Shown here: positions 38,133-45,752 of the stretch, piece after piece
How the letters are laid out: every line of letters starts with the position of its first letter
How positions within the stretch are numbered: position 1 is the first letter of the stretch
Assembly (NCBI RefSeq): GCF_003575965.1
Contig: NZ_QWJJ01000003.1
Coordinates: 186,001-250,000, forward strand
Direction: 5' to 3'
From: Pseudooceanicola sediminis
Lineage (GTDB): Bacteria; Pseudomonadota; Alphaproteobacteria; Rhodobacterales; Rhodobacteraceae
DNA length: 64,000 nt
The notes under the pieces: generated by a model
The model's database searches: none
What the model was told of the DNA's origin: nothing
Seen by the model: the letters and a program-made list of their open reading frames with translations, nothing else
Made by a program: the position numbers and the translations under genes

Positions 38133-39041
38133 ATGCCGCTCTCCCCCGACCAGCAGGCCGAAATCGACGCGCAACGCAGCGCCCCCGCGCAGACCCTGCG
38201 CGCCACCGTTCCGGGGATGGAGGCGCATCTCTACACGGCGCATCCCGTGCTCGATCATGGCTTCGTGCGGGTGATCGACTACATGGGCGACGATTCCGCG
38301 ATCTGCCAGGCCGCCCGCGTCTCCTACGGTCGTGGCACCAAATCGGTGCAGAACGACGAAGGGTTGATCCGCTACCTGATGCGCCACTGGCATTCGACCC
38401 CGTTCGAGATGTGCGAGATCAAGCTGCACGTCAAGCTGCCGGTCTTCGTCGCGCGCCAGTGGATTCGCCACCGCACCGCCAACGTCAATGAATACTCGGC
38501 GCGCTATTCGATTCTCGACCGCGAATTCTACATCCCCGCACCCGATGCGCTGAACGCCCAGTCCCAGGTCAACAACCAGGGCCGCGGCGAACTGCTCGAG
38601 GGTGACGAAGCCGCCCGCGTGCTCGAACTCCTCAAGGCCGACAGCACGCGCGCCTACGACCACTACCAGGACATGATCAGCCAGGAAAACGGCCAGCAGG
38701 GCCTCGCGCGCGAACTCGCCCGCATGAACCTGCCCGCCAATATCTACACCCAGTGGTACTGGAAGGTGGACCTGCACAACCTGCTGCATTTCCTGCGCCT
38801 GCGCGCCGATGCTCATGCGCAATACGAAATCCGCGTCTACGCCGATGCCATGTGCAAGATCGTCGCCGACTGGGTCCCCTTCGCCTACAAGGCGTTCGAG
38901 GATTACCGCCTCGGCGCGGTCACCATGTCCAGCCAGATGATGGACTGCCTGCGACGCATGCTCGCCGGCGAAACGGTGACCGAGGAAAACTGCGGCATGA
39001 GCAAGCGCGAATGGCGCGAGTTCCAGGGCGTCCTGTCCTGA
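38133..39041 (+). CDS. thyX: FAD-dependent thymidylate synthase
   Basis: A 302-residue flavin enzyme making dTMP from dUMP with methylene-tetrahydrofolate. The ThyX signature [15 protein letters not shown] is at about 112-126, with the preceding [10 protein letters not shown] and the later [18 protein letters not shown] and [12 protein letters not shown]. The first 45 residues are an N-terminal extension common in alphaproteobacteria. AAAGGA precedes ATG 38133. It is monocistronic and divergent from gloA. Confidence 0.96.
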   Translation: MPLSPDQQAEIDAQRSAPAQTLRATVPGMEAHLYTAHPVLDHGFVRVIDYMGDDSAICQAARVSYGRGTKSVQNDEGLIRYLMRHWHSTPFEMCEIKLHVKLPVFVARQWIRHRTANVNEYSARYSILDREFYIPAPDALNAQSQVNNQGRGELLEGDEAARVLELLKADSTRAYDHYQDMISQENGQQGLARELARMNLPANIYTQWYWKVDLHNLLHFLRLRADAHAQYEIRVYADAMCKIVADWVPFAYKAFEDYRLGAVTMSSQMMDCLRRMLAGETVTEENCGMSKREWREFQGVLS

Positions 39042-39471
39042 ACGACACCGCCCCGCGCATCCCCCCGGTGCCGGGGCGTCTCGCCACCCCCTCGACCCGC
39101 CGGGCCTCGTCCGCACCACACGCCTCTCCCCCCACATCTCCCCCCATACCTCCCGACATCGCCATACCTCCCACTCCCAATCGTTTCCCTGTTTCAAATA
39201 TCCCGGGGGGCCGCAGGCGGGGGCAGCGCCCCCTCCCACACCCGCCCCCTCCCACACCTGCCCTCCTTCCACCCTCCCACCAACAAACTCCTTCCCTTGG
39301 AACCGCGCCTCCCGCACCGTTCGGATGCCGCCCAGATACCGCTCAAATACCGACGTGCGAAATGTGTGATTTCAATGGCTTGGCCCGGGCCCGCCCGACA
39401 ATGTCGGTTCGTCTCTGATCCGAACCGCCCCGCGTCACGTAAACCTCTCGAAACACCTGCCGGGAGGCCCC
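39042..39471. repeat. C-rich gene-free spacer with hairpin element and duplications
   Basis: A 430-bp stretch with no credible gene. CCATACCTCCC recurs at 39144 and 39162 (18-bp period). A GC-rich element runs from about 39181 (GTTTCAAATATCCCGGGGGG...) and contains a hairpin GGGGGC-AGC-GCCCCC (39219-39233). CCCCCTCCCACACCCG is then duplicated at 39229 and 39245 with one mismatch. The upper strand is strongly pyrimidine-rich from 39120 to 39300. The AAATATCCCGGGGG...GGGGGCAGCGCCCCC design resembles an intergenic element I know from many Rhodobacteraceae genomes. Confidence 0.7.
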
Positions 39472-39882
39472 ATGCAAACTCTTGCTCTCTATCTCGTCAC
39501 CGCCGTGATCTTTCTCGGCCTCGACGCCGCGATGCTGAAATTCGTCATGCGCCCTTTGTTCGAAAAGAACCTGGGCGACATGGTGCTGAGCGACCCGCGC
39601 CTCGGCCCTGCCGCGATCTTCTATCTGTTTTATGTCGGGGGGCTGCTCTGGTTCGTGTCAGTGCCCGCGCTCGGCGCCGGCGCGCCGTCGCAAGCCTTTG
39701 TAAACGGGGCTATTCTTGGTGCACTTGCCTATGGCACGTACGAGTTTACCAATTTTGCCACGCTGCGCGGCTGGGCGCCGCAGATGGTCGCGACCGACCT
39801 GATCTGGGGGGCGTTTCTGACCGGTATTTCGGCGTTTCTGGGCGTGCTTGTCGTGACGCGCCTGTTTCCATCGGCCTCCTGA
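39472..39882 (+). CDS. DUF2177 family membrane protein
   Basis: A 136-residue protein with four TM segments (about 4-22, 48-66, 76-96, 106-128). LGLDAAMLKFVMRPLFEKNLGD, IFYLFYVGGLLWF and GALAYGTYEFTNFATLRGW match DUF2177. Function unknown. GGGAGG lies six bases before ATG 39472. It appears alone. Confidence 0.88.
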   Translation: MQTLALYLVTAVIFLGLDAAMLKFVMRPLFEKNLGDMVLSDPRLGPAAIFYLFYVGGLLWFVSVPALGAGAPSQAFVNGAILGALAYGTYEFTNFATLRGWAPQMVATDLIWGAFLTGISAFLGVLVVTRLFPSAS

Positions 39883-39975
39883 CGTCAGGGGCCGTCACGG
39901 TGCGGCCGGCAAACCAGCTGTCGAATGCTTGTCATCAATCTGTTACACTGGGTTGGCAAGCAACAGGGGCCGACT

Positions 39976-40320
39976 GTGACAGTACACCTTGCCGCGCCAC
40001 GGGCTATTTTCGCCATATTCCTGATTCCGTTGTGTTTTCTGGCGCCGGGGGCTGCGCCTGTCATGGCGGCCTCGCCAATAGCCGAAGTGATATGCGATCG
40101 CAGCCCCGCGATGCGGCACCGCCTCGCCTCGCGCCTCGGCAGCCATCGTCAGGCCATGGGCCTGCACGGCCCCGAGCAGGTGATGGAACTTTGGACAACC
40201 CCGCAGGGCGACTGGACCATGGTGGTGACCTATGCCTCGGGCACCTCCTGCATCGTTGCGATGGGCGAGGAGTGGCAAAACACTCTTCAGGACGGGCCCC
40301 AGAAAAAGGACCCGGCCTGA
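39976..40320 (+). CDS. Small secreted hypothetical protein
   Basis: A 114-residue protein beginning with GTG 39976, chosen because AGGGG lies six bases upstream; an ATG at 39925 has none. The N-terminus is a signal peptide (AIFAIFLIPLCFLAPGAAPVMAAS). The mature part is about 80 residues with two cysteines (ICDRS, TSCIVAM) that could form a disulfide, and a conserved-looking MELWTTPQGDWTMVVTYASG. No known domain. Likely periplasmic. Confidence 0.7.
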   Translation: MTVHLAAPRAIFAIFLIPLCFLAPGAAPVMAASPIAEVICDRSPAMRHRLASRLGSHRQAMGLHGPEQVMELWTTPQGDWTMVVTYASGTSCIVAMGEEWQNTLQDGPQKKDPA

Positions 40321-40353
40321 CCTGTTGATTTCGCATGTAAAATCGGGTGCCTG

Positions 40354-40398
40354 ATCAGGCGGGCCTGTCGTCCTGCCATGTGACGATCCCCGCCTGAT
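40354..40398. terminator. Inverted repeat between convergent genes
   Basis: ATCAGGCGGG (40354-40363) pairs with CCCGCCTGAT (40389-40398) over a 25-base loop; a nested palindrome GCCTGATCAGGC overlaps the left arm. It lies between the secreted-protein gene and the convergent cold-shock gene and may serve both, but neither side has a strong T-run. Confidence 0.45.
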
Positions 40399-40447
40399 GC
40401 CGACCCGACGTTCGTTGCCGCGGCGCCCCCCGCGAACCGGCTTTCGC

Positions 40448-40654
40448 TTACAGGAGCTTCAGATCTCCGGCCATTTGCCGGCCGTCCCGGCCCTCGGACA
40501 GCTCGTAGCCGACCTTCTGATTGTCTGCCAGCCCGGTCAGCCCCGACCGCTCGACGGCGGAAATGTGAACGAAAACGTCCTTGCCGCCTTCTTCGGGTTC
40601 GATGAAGCCGTAGCCCTTTGTCGTATTAAACCATTTTACGGTGCCTACAGGCAT
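40448..40654 (-). CDS. Cold-shock domain protein
   Basis: A 68-residue single CSD RNA/DNA chaperone. GTVKWFNTTKGYGFIEP (RNP1) and DVFVHISAVE (RNP2) are intact. AAAGGAGAG lies before ATG 40654. Monocistronic, with about 195 bp before the divergent ArsC-like gene, enough for a long structured leader as in many csp genes. Whether it is cold-induced is not shown by sequence. Confidence 0.95.
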   Translation of the reverse strand: MPVGTVKWFNTTKGYGFIEPEEGGKDVFVHISAVERSGLTGLADNQKVGYELSEGRDGRQMAGDLKLL

Positions 40655-40849
40655 TCCGTCTCTCCTTTTGCCTTTCCGCCCCGCCGTGGCGGGTCATTTG
40701 TGACACGATGGTCAAAGCGCAGGAAATGCTGCACTTATTCACCTTGCGACATGGTCAGGATTGCATTGGTTTTGTAAAAAGCAAGCAAAACAAGGGCGGT
40801 GCTGCGGCTCGGCCATGGAAATGCGCGAATGACAGGCAAGGATGCAGAT

Positions 40850-41164
40850 ATGAAGGTTTATGGATTGAAGGCATGTGACACCTGCCGCAAGGCGTTGAAA
40901 GAGCTTGGCAATCCGCCACTGGTCGATATTCGCGCTGACGGTCTCCCCGAGGCGTTGCTGCAACGAGCCGCCGAAACCTTCGGCAATGATTTGCTGAATC
41001 GCCGCTCGACAACCTGGCGCGGCCTGGATGAGGCGACCCGCGCGCGGCCCATGCTCGATTTGTTGCGCGACTACCCGCTGCTGATGAAACGCCCCCTTAT
41101 CGAAGACGCTGACAACCTCTATCTGGGATGGACACCCGAGGTACGCCGCGCAGTATTGCGTTAA
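40850..41164 (+). CDS. ArsC/Spx/MgsR family thioredoxin-fold protein
   Basis: A 104-residue protein with an N-terminal CDTC motif (YGLKACDTCRKALKEL) and the C-terminal LMKRPLIEDADNLYLGW typical of the YffB/Spx-like branch. True arsenate reductase lacks the CxxC and Spx itself is Gram-positive, so it is better left as ArsC/Spx-like; glutathione-linked reductase activity is possible. ATG 40850 with AAGGA is chosen over an upstream ATG at 40829. It is not linked to the arsR locus. Confidence 0.85.
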   Translation: MKVYGLKACDTCRKALKELGNPPLVDIRADGLPEALLQRAAETFGNDLLNRRSTTWRGLDEATRARPMLDLLRDYPLLMKRPLIEDADNLYLGWTPEVRRAVLR

Positions 41165-41206
41165 CGCGGGCCCGGGCACCGTCGTCTCTGGAAAGGGCAG
41201 TGAATC

Positions 41207-41575
41207 TTGCGCAATGCAGCTTTGATCCTTGGGGTGATTGGCGGCCTCATGGCCTTGCTGATTGGGATCGTCGGCTATGGATATACCAGCGCTGTCAATG
41301 CCTTGGGGCAGGTCGATGGCCTGTTTGTTCAGGTCGCAGACGTGCAGGCTCTGCGCATCGCTGCCGTCATCGCGCCGATCGTCGGCCTTGCCGGGGCGGG
41401 CATGGTGGTGTCCCGGGCGCTCTGGGGTGGGCTGTTGATGCTGGCCTCGGTCGGGGCGATGTATTTCGGCTTTGGCCTCAATGGCTTCACCTTGTTTCCC
41501 ATGTGTTTCAGCGGGGTCGCGGCCCTGCTGGCGCTGGCCGCTGGTCGCCCGGACGAGGCACATCGGCACTTCTGA
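41207..41575 (+). CDS. Small membrane protein, unknown
   Basis: A 122-residue protein with four TM segments (about 4-24, 50-70, 72-92, 95-112) and almost no charged residues apart from the tail. No recognised motif. Start is TTG 41207, after AAAGGG. It is 42 bases after the ArsC-like gene and may share its mRNA. Its last 68 bases overlap the 3' end of the convergent DoxX gene. Confidence 0.6.
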   Translation: MRNAALILGVIGGLMALLIGIVGYGYTSAVNALGQVDGLFVQVADVQALRIAAVIAPIVGLAGAGMVVSRALWGGLLMLASVGAMYFGFGLNGFTLFPMCFSGVAALLALAAGRPDEAHRHF

Positions 41576-42089
41576 AGATCACGCGGTCGAGGGCAAGCGG
41601 GCCTCCGCCCTTGATGACCAGCACGGCCAGAAGGAATACCCAAAGCGCGCGTTGATCCAGGATCACCCCGTCGGGCCACCGGTCAAACCAGGCCCCGCGC
41701 GTTTCCAGTTGGTCCAGCCCGCCATGGCCGACCAGATCGGTCAGGCTTTGCACGACGATGAAGCAGATCATGCCAAGCGCCGACAACCGTGTCGCCACAC
41801 CCAGAACCACCAACACGGGCAGCAGAAATTCAGCCCAGGTTCCTGCCACAGTGATCGCCCAGTGAAACATGCCCAGCTGCGCTTCGTCGTACCCAGCGGC
41901 CTCGAATACCCGGGGAAATATCTGGGCGTAAGCCCCTGTCGACGGGTGTAAAAAGCCCAATGTACCCTCCCCGAGCTTGGTCACGGCCGACGCCCAGAAG
42001 TACGGCAGAAGGATGGCAGCGAACAGCCCTCTGGCCAGGGGCGACAGCATGGGTGACAGGCGATCAAGGGGGGCCGTCGGGTCGGTCAT
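41508..42089 (-). CDS. DoxX family membrane protein of the bufferin operon
   Basis: A 193-residue protein with four TM segments; FAAILLPYFWASAVTKLGEG and GTWAEFLLPVLVVLGVATRLSALGM are DoxX-like. In bufferin/gig-type operons a DoxX protein is a regular fourth member, perhaps a redox partner in the inner membrane. The ATG overlaps the BufC-like stop by four bases, so it is translated from the same message. Exact role unknown. Confidence 0.85.
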   Translation of the reverse strand: MTDPTAPLDRLSPMLSPLARGLFAAILLPYFWASAVTKLGEGTLGFLHPSTGAYAQIFPRVFEAAGYDEAQLGMFHWAITVAGTWAEFLLPVLVVLGVATRLSALGMICFIVVQSLTDLVGHGGLDQLETRGAWFDRWPDGVILDQRALWVFLLAVLVIKGGGPLALDRVIFRSADVPRPGDQRPAPAGPRPR

Positions 42090-42844
42090 TGCGGTGTCTC
42101 CACATCGGTGATGGCCTGCGCCGAGATCAGCAGCGACAGCAGGGCGGTCAGGTCGAAACGCGGCGTGTCGACCAGGGCGGCGGCCAGCGCATCGGCGGCG
42201 GTTGCGCGCGCCAGGATGGCCGCAACAAAGGCGGCGCCACCAGCGGGCAGCGCCAGCGGTTGCGGGTCGTAGACCGGCCGCACGATCAGCACATCCTGGG
42301 CAACGATCCTCGGCTCGGGCGCATCGGCCTGATGGGCGCGGCGCCAGATGTCATGCAACGGCCAGGCCGATCGCAACAGCCGTACCGACGGGGCCAGCCG
42401 CAGGCGGGCACTGGCCAGCGTGTCGGCTGGCAGGTCCGACAGGGCGCCCGGCGCGATCGCGACGCTGTCAGCCGCGTGATAGGCGCTGCGCATCGCCAGA
42501 TCCAGGCGGGCGGCGTCGGGCAGGTACCCAAGGTGGGCAAGTGGCGAAAACCGTTCAAGAAAGGCGGGAAACTCAGCGCCGTAGCGGAACATCACGGGGC
42601 TGTCCGGGGGCGATTGACGCAGGAACACGCCTGCCACGCCTTGCAGGTTTTCCGTGCCGATCAGCCGTTCAATGGTGGGAAAGCCTTCGACCAGCGCATC
42701 GCGCAGCCCCACGGCCACATTGTTGCGATAGATGGCAAACCGCCGCCCTGCGACGCCCCCCCGGCCATCCGTCAAGCCCACGGGCACGGGCCGCGAGGCA
42801 TCCAGCAGCGCAGCGCGAAACCCTTCCGCCATGCGGTGTGTCAT
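42086..42844 (-). CDS. bufC: HvfC/BufC family protein (DUF2063)
   Basis: A 252-residue partner protein of MNIO enzymes. The N-terminal DUF2063 domain ([31 protein letters not shown]) is at about 33-64, and a second domain follows to about 245. In characterised systems the BufC/HvfC/MbnC-type partner binds the precursor leader and presents it to the enzyme. It overlaps both neighbours by ATGA junctions, showing tight coupling. Confidence 0.9.
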   Translation of the reverse strand: MTHRMAEGFRAALLDASRPVPVGLTDGRGGVAGRRFAIYRNNVAVGLRDALVEGFPTIERLIGTENLQGVAGVFLRQSPPDSPVMFRYGAEFPAFLERFSPLAHLGYLPDAARLDLAMRSAYHAADSVAIAPGALSDLPADTLASARLRLAPSVRLLRSAWPLHDIWRRAHQADAPEPRIVAQDVLIVRPVYDPQPLALPAGGAAFVAAILARATAADALAAALVDTPRFDLTALLSLLISAQAITDVETPQ

Positions 42845-43695
42845 GCGGTGACCCCATGCAGCGCTTGCGCGGCCCGCGTGGCCTCGGCAGCAAGGGCTGG
42901 CCATTCGGGCACGTCAGTGTCCCATTCGATCAGCGTGGGGAGGGGGCCTGTCTGCGCCAGCGTATGCGCCAGCAGCGCCCAGACAGGATCGGCCACCGGG
43001 CGTCCGTGGCTGTCGATCAACAACGCTCGCCCCGCGTCATCTGCATCTTCGTCATGGCCGCCCAGGTGCAGCTCGCCGACCTTGTCCAGCGCGAAGGCAT
43101 CGATATAGGCGGCGGGATCGTGGCCCAGGTTTCGGGCCGAGACGAAGACATTGTTGATATCCAGCAGCAAGCCGCATCCGGTGCGCTGGCCGACTTCGCG
43201 CAGAAAGTCGGTTTCGCTCATCTCGCTTTCGGCAAAGCTGAGATATGACGAGGGGTTTTCCAGCAGCATCTGGCGGCCAAGGGCGGTCTGCACCTGATCG
43301 ACATGGTCGCAGACGCGCGCCAGCGTCGCTGCGGTATAGGGCAGGGGCAGCAGGTCATTGAAAAAGGTGCCGTCGTGCGTGGACCAGGCCAGATGCTCGG
43401 AAAAGCTGGCAGGGTTCAACCAGTTGCACAGGTGGCGCAGGCGCGACAGGTGGTCGGGGTCTGGCGGGGTCTCACCGCCGATCGACAGGCCGACGCCATG
43501 CACGGAAATCGGAAACCGCTCCGCCAGCTGGCGCAGTTGGGCAAGGGGGCGCCCCCCGTCACCCATGTAGTTTTCGGCATGGATCTCCAGCCAGGTGACC
43601 GGGCCGGGATCCTGCATCAGGGCGGCAAAATGCTGTGGTTTGTAACCGACCCCGGCGCCGTTGGGCAGGTGGGGCGGCAGAGCCAGGTCGCGCAT
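42841..43695 (-). CDS. bufB: MNIO family maturation enzyme (BufB, DUF692)
   Basis: A 284-residue TIM-barrel iron oxidase. Recognisable metal and active-site regions: [54 protein letters not shown] and [13 protein letters not shown]692/MNIO enzymes (MbnB, HvfB, BufB) modify cysteines of small peptides to make metal-binding groups. The ATG at 43695 has GGAGGA well placed. The four-Cys precursor lies directly upstream. Confidence 0.95.
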   Translation of the reverse strand: MRDLALPPHLPNGAGVGYKPQHFAALMQDPGPVTWLEIHAENYMGDGGRPLAQLRQLAERFPISVHGVGLSIGGETPPDPDHLSRLRHLCNWLNPASFSEHLAWSTHDGTFFNDLLPLPYTAATLARVCDHVDQVQTALGRQMLLENPSSYLSFAESEMSETDFLREVGQRTGCGLLLDINNVFVSARNLGHDPAAYIDAFALDKVGELHLGGHDEDADDAGRALLIDSHGRPVADPVWALLAHTLAQTGPLPTLIEWDTDVPEWPALAAEATRAAQALHGVTA

Positions 43696-43730
43696 GTAGA
43701 TCCTCCGACAATGAAAGATGGGGTGGGGGG

Positions 43731-43769
43731 CTGTGCCGGTACCGACCCATGGGCGCGATACCGGCACAG
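43731..43769 (-). promoter_or_regulatory. Stem-loop between precursor and enzyme genes
   Basis: A perfect 11-bp stem (CTGTGCCGGTA / TACCGGCACAG) with a 17-base loop that itself holds the palindrome CCCATGGG. It starts eight bases after the precursor stop. No T-run follows on the minus strand. A partial terminator or an mRNA-stabilising structure that lets precursor RNA accumulate over the enzyme RNA is the natural reading. Confidence 0.75.
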
Positions 43770-43776
43770 GCCAGGA

Positions 43777-44091
43777 TCAGCCGTTCATCGGCAAGTCGCG
43801 GTCCAGCGCTTCGAGAGAGCCCATGCGCGCGCTGCCATCGGCCATGGGGGGCAAGTCGATGGTCATGCAGGTGCCCGCGTCGACAAGCGTCCAGGAGTTG
43901 CCCTGATAGTCGACCTTGGCCGTACCTGCGCATGTGGTGCCAGGGCCGGCAGCGCAGTCGTTCTCGCCTGCCAGGGACACGCCGAAACACTTCTCCTTGG
44001 CCATGTCGTCGGCCTGCGCCACACCGGCGAACCCGGCAAGGGCGGTTGCAAAGGCGGCGGCAAGGATGGCTTTGTTGGTGGGGGTGGTCAT
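43777..44091 (-). CDS. bufA1: Bufferin-type four-cysteine precursor (BufA1, DUF2282)
   Basis: A 104-residue protein with a signal peptide ([23 protein letters not shown]) and a mature core with four cysteines at 35, 46, 54 and 75. [21 protein letters not shown] is the DUF2282/bufferin signature. Caulobacter bufferins are copper-chelating RiPPs whose cysteines are converted by the MNIO enzyme and which are exported to the periplasm. GGAGA precedes ATG 44091. It is first in the operon, with a candidate ECF promoter about 50 bases upstream. Confidence 0.92.
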   Translation of the reverse strand: MTTPTNKAILAAAFATALAGFAGVAQADDMAKEKCFGVSLAGENDCAAGPGTTCAGTAKVDYQGNSWTLVDAGTCMTIDLPPMADGSARMGSLEALDRDLPMNG

Positions 44092-44142
44092 GTGTCTGAT
44101 CTCCGAATGGGTCGGCGCCGTCATGGCGTCCGTAGTGGTCCA

Positions 44143-44168
44143 TTCGCCGGCCTGGCGCGGTTCATTAC
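44143..44168 (-). promoter_or_regulatory. Candidate SigF-type promoter for the bufferin operon
   Basis: On the minus strand GTAATG (44168-44163), a 16-base spacer, then CGAA (44146-44143). It fits the Caulobacter sigma-F consensus as I recall it (GTAACC-N16-CGAA). Flanking bases also match the plus-strand copy: CT before and TGGA after. The start of transcription would fall about 45 bases before bufA1. Confidence 0.7.
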
Positions 44169-44215
44169 AGCGATCACGAACAGGTGAAACTTTTAGGAAA
44201 AAATCCCTCCCGACT

Positions 44216-44241
44216 GTAACGTTTACCTGACCTGCCCCGAA
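44216..44241 (+). promoter_or_regulatory. Candidate SigF-type promoter for the sigma/anti-sigma genes
   Basis: GTAACG (44216-44221), a 16-base spacer, then CGAA (44238-44241), continuing TGGA. Same layout as the divergent copy. Transcription would start near 44246-44249, past the ATG at 44241, so the sigma gene would begin at ATG 44253 with almost no leader. This implies autoregulation. Confidence 0.65.
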
Positions 44242-44252
44242 TGGAGAGGGGA

Positions 44253-44795
44253 ATGAGCGAACGCGACGACCATTGGGGCGATCTTTTGCGCCGAGCGAAC
44301 CGGGGTGACCGCCGGGCCTATGGGCATTTCCTGATCGAGGTGACGCCGGTCGTTCGCAACATTGCCCGCGCACGCAGCGCCGATGCGCCGGAAGATGTAG
44401 AAGACATCGTGCAGGAGGCGCTGCTGGCGTTGCATGACAAACGCCACACATGGCGCGAGGATGTGCCTGTGACACCCTGGATCTATGCCATCGTCCGCTA
44501 CAAGGCGATCGACGCCCGGCGCAGGCGGGGCATGGCGCATCACGATATCGCGGACCTGGCCGAGGTCCTGGCCGATGACAGCGCGGGCGATATCATGGCA
44601 TCGCGCGATCTTTCGCAGTTGCTGGGCGGCATAGACGACCGGTCGGCAGATATCGTGCGCGCCCTGGGAGTGACGGGGGAAAGTGCGGGCGATGTCGGGG
44701 CACAGATGGGCATGACCGAGGGGGCGGTAAGGGTCGCATATCACAGGGCGCTGACGCGGCTGCGGAAACTGGTCGGGGCGAACGAGGCGCAATGA
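44253..44795 (+). CDS. ECF sigma factor, SigF-like (ECF with DUF1109 anti-sigma)
   Basis: A 180-residue extracytoplasmic-function sigma factor. Region 2: [58 protein letters not shown]. Region 4: [33 protein letters not shown]. Its genetic partners match Caulobacter sigma-F, which answers to chromate, cadmium and copper. ATG 44253 has GGAGAGGGG just upstream; a start at 44241 would lack a ribosome site. It overlaps the anti-sigma gene (ATGA). Confidence 0.93.
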   Translation: MSERDDHWGDLLRRANRGDRRAYGHFLIEVTPVVRNIARARSADAPEDVEDIVQEALLALHDKRHTWREDVPVTPWIYAIVRYKAIDARRRRGMAHHDIADLAEVLADDSAGDIMASRDLSQLLGGIDDRSADIVRALGVTGESAGDVGAQMGMTEGAVRVAYHRALTRLRKLVGANEAQ

Positions 44796-45454
44796 ACGGA
44801 CGAAAGGCGAAAATGAAGACCGAAGACCTGATCTCGCTTCTCGCGACGCAACCCGCGATCGCGCCGAACATGGGCCCCGAGGCCCGTCTTGGCCCTGCGT
44901 TGCTGTTCGGTGGCGCGGTGACTGTGCTGCTGTTCATGCTTGTTCTCGGACCGCGGTCCGATCTTGCTGCGGCCCTGGCTCAACCGGTCGTGCTGGCGAA
45001 AACCCTGTTGCCGCTGGTGTTGGGTTGCTTCGCGATTGTTCTGGCGTTGCGCATGGCGCGTCCCGGTGCTCCGCTGCGATGGTCGCGATGGCTGATCTGG
45101 GCGGTGCCGGGCGTGACGCTCGCCCTGTTGGGAACGGCGTTCGTGACTGCGGCGCCGGCACAGCGGCTGGCGCTGTTTCTTGGGCATTCGATACCGGTCT
45201 GTCTTCCCGCGATCTTCGTCTTGTCGCTGCCCTTGTTGGTCGCAATGATCCGTGCCCTGCAACGGGGGGCACCCGTACATCCGGCCCGCTGCGGCGCGCT
45301 GGCCGGCCTTGCCGCTGCTGGCCTTGCCACGACCCTCTACTCCCTGTTCTGTACCGAGGATTCGCCCTTGTTCTACGGCGTCTGGTATTCGCTCGGCATT
45401 TGCCTGACGGCGGGTGCAGGCGCATTGGCGGGTGCTCGCTGGCTGCGATGGTAG
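44792..45454 (+). CDS. Anti-sigma factor NrsF-like (DUF1109)
   Basis: A 220-residue membrane protein: a short cytoplasmic N-terminus (EDLISLLATQPAIAPNM), then six TM segments. DUF1109 proteins hold their ECF sigma factor at the membrane until a metal signal arrives. Cysteines at 79, 137, 167, 187 and 204; 137 and 187 are 50 residues apart, as are the two cysteines reported to matter in Caulobacter NrsF (C131 and C181, from memory). A bulged hairpin follows at 45454-45483. Confidence 0.9.
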   Translation: MNGRKAKMKTEDLISLLATQPAIAPNMGPEARLGPALLFGGAVTVLLFMLVLGPRSDLAAALAQPVVLAKTLLPLVLGCFAIVLALRMARPGAPLRWSRWLIWAVPGVTLALLGTAFVTAAPAQRLALFLGHSIPVCLPAIFVLSLPLLVAMIRALQRGAPVHPARCGALAGLAAAGLATTLYSLFCTEDSPLFYGVWYSLGICLTAGAGALAGARWLRW

Positions 45455-45483
45455 GCAGAGCTGGCAGGTTTTCCTGCTCTGCC
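45454..45483 (+). terminator. Bulged hairpin at the end of the nrsF-like gene
   Basis: GGCAGAG ... CAGG-TTTT-CCTG ... CTCTGCC, an 11-bp stem with a four-base bulge, begins on the last base of the stop codon. There is no T-run, so it may stabilise the 3' end rather than terminate. The rest of the 298-bp gap to thrS shows no gene. Confidence 0.5.
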
Positions 45484-45701
45484 GCTGGGCGGCAGGCTAG
45501 GCTGTCATCCTGATGCGCCAGGTCATCCCGGCTCTGCTATCTTCGGGGCGGGCGATGCCACCCAAGTCGCGCCTGTCGGGCAAGCTGGACGTTCTTCATG
45601 TCGCCAATCTTCGGCGCGCTGATCCTGGGCAAACAGCTGTCCGTCACGGGGTGCGGCGCTGCGCAGGTAGGTGCATTTGTCATTGCGCTGAGCTGAGCAT
45701 G

Positions 45702-45728
45702 AAAAAAAGGGCGCCATTCCAGGCGCCC
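45702..45728 (-). terminator. Rho-independent terminator of thrS
   Basis: GGGCGCC-ATTCCA-GGCGCCC (45709-45728) followed on the minus strand by seven T. It lies 25 bases past the thrS stop. Confidence 0.9.
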
Positions 45729-45752
45729 TTTCAATGCAAAATCGTGGTCGCG

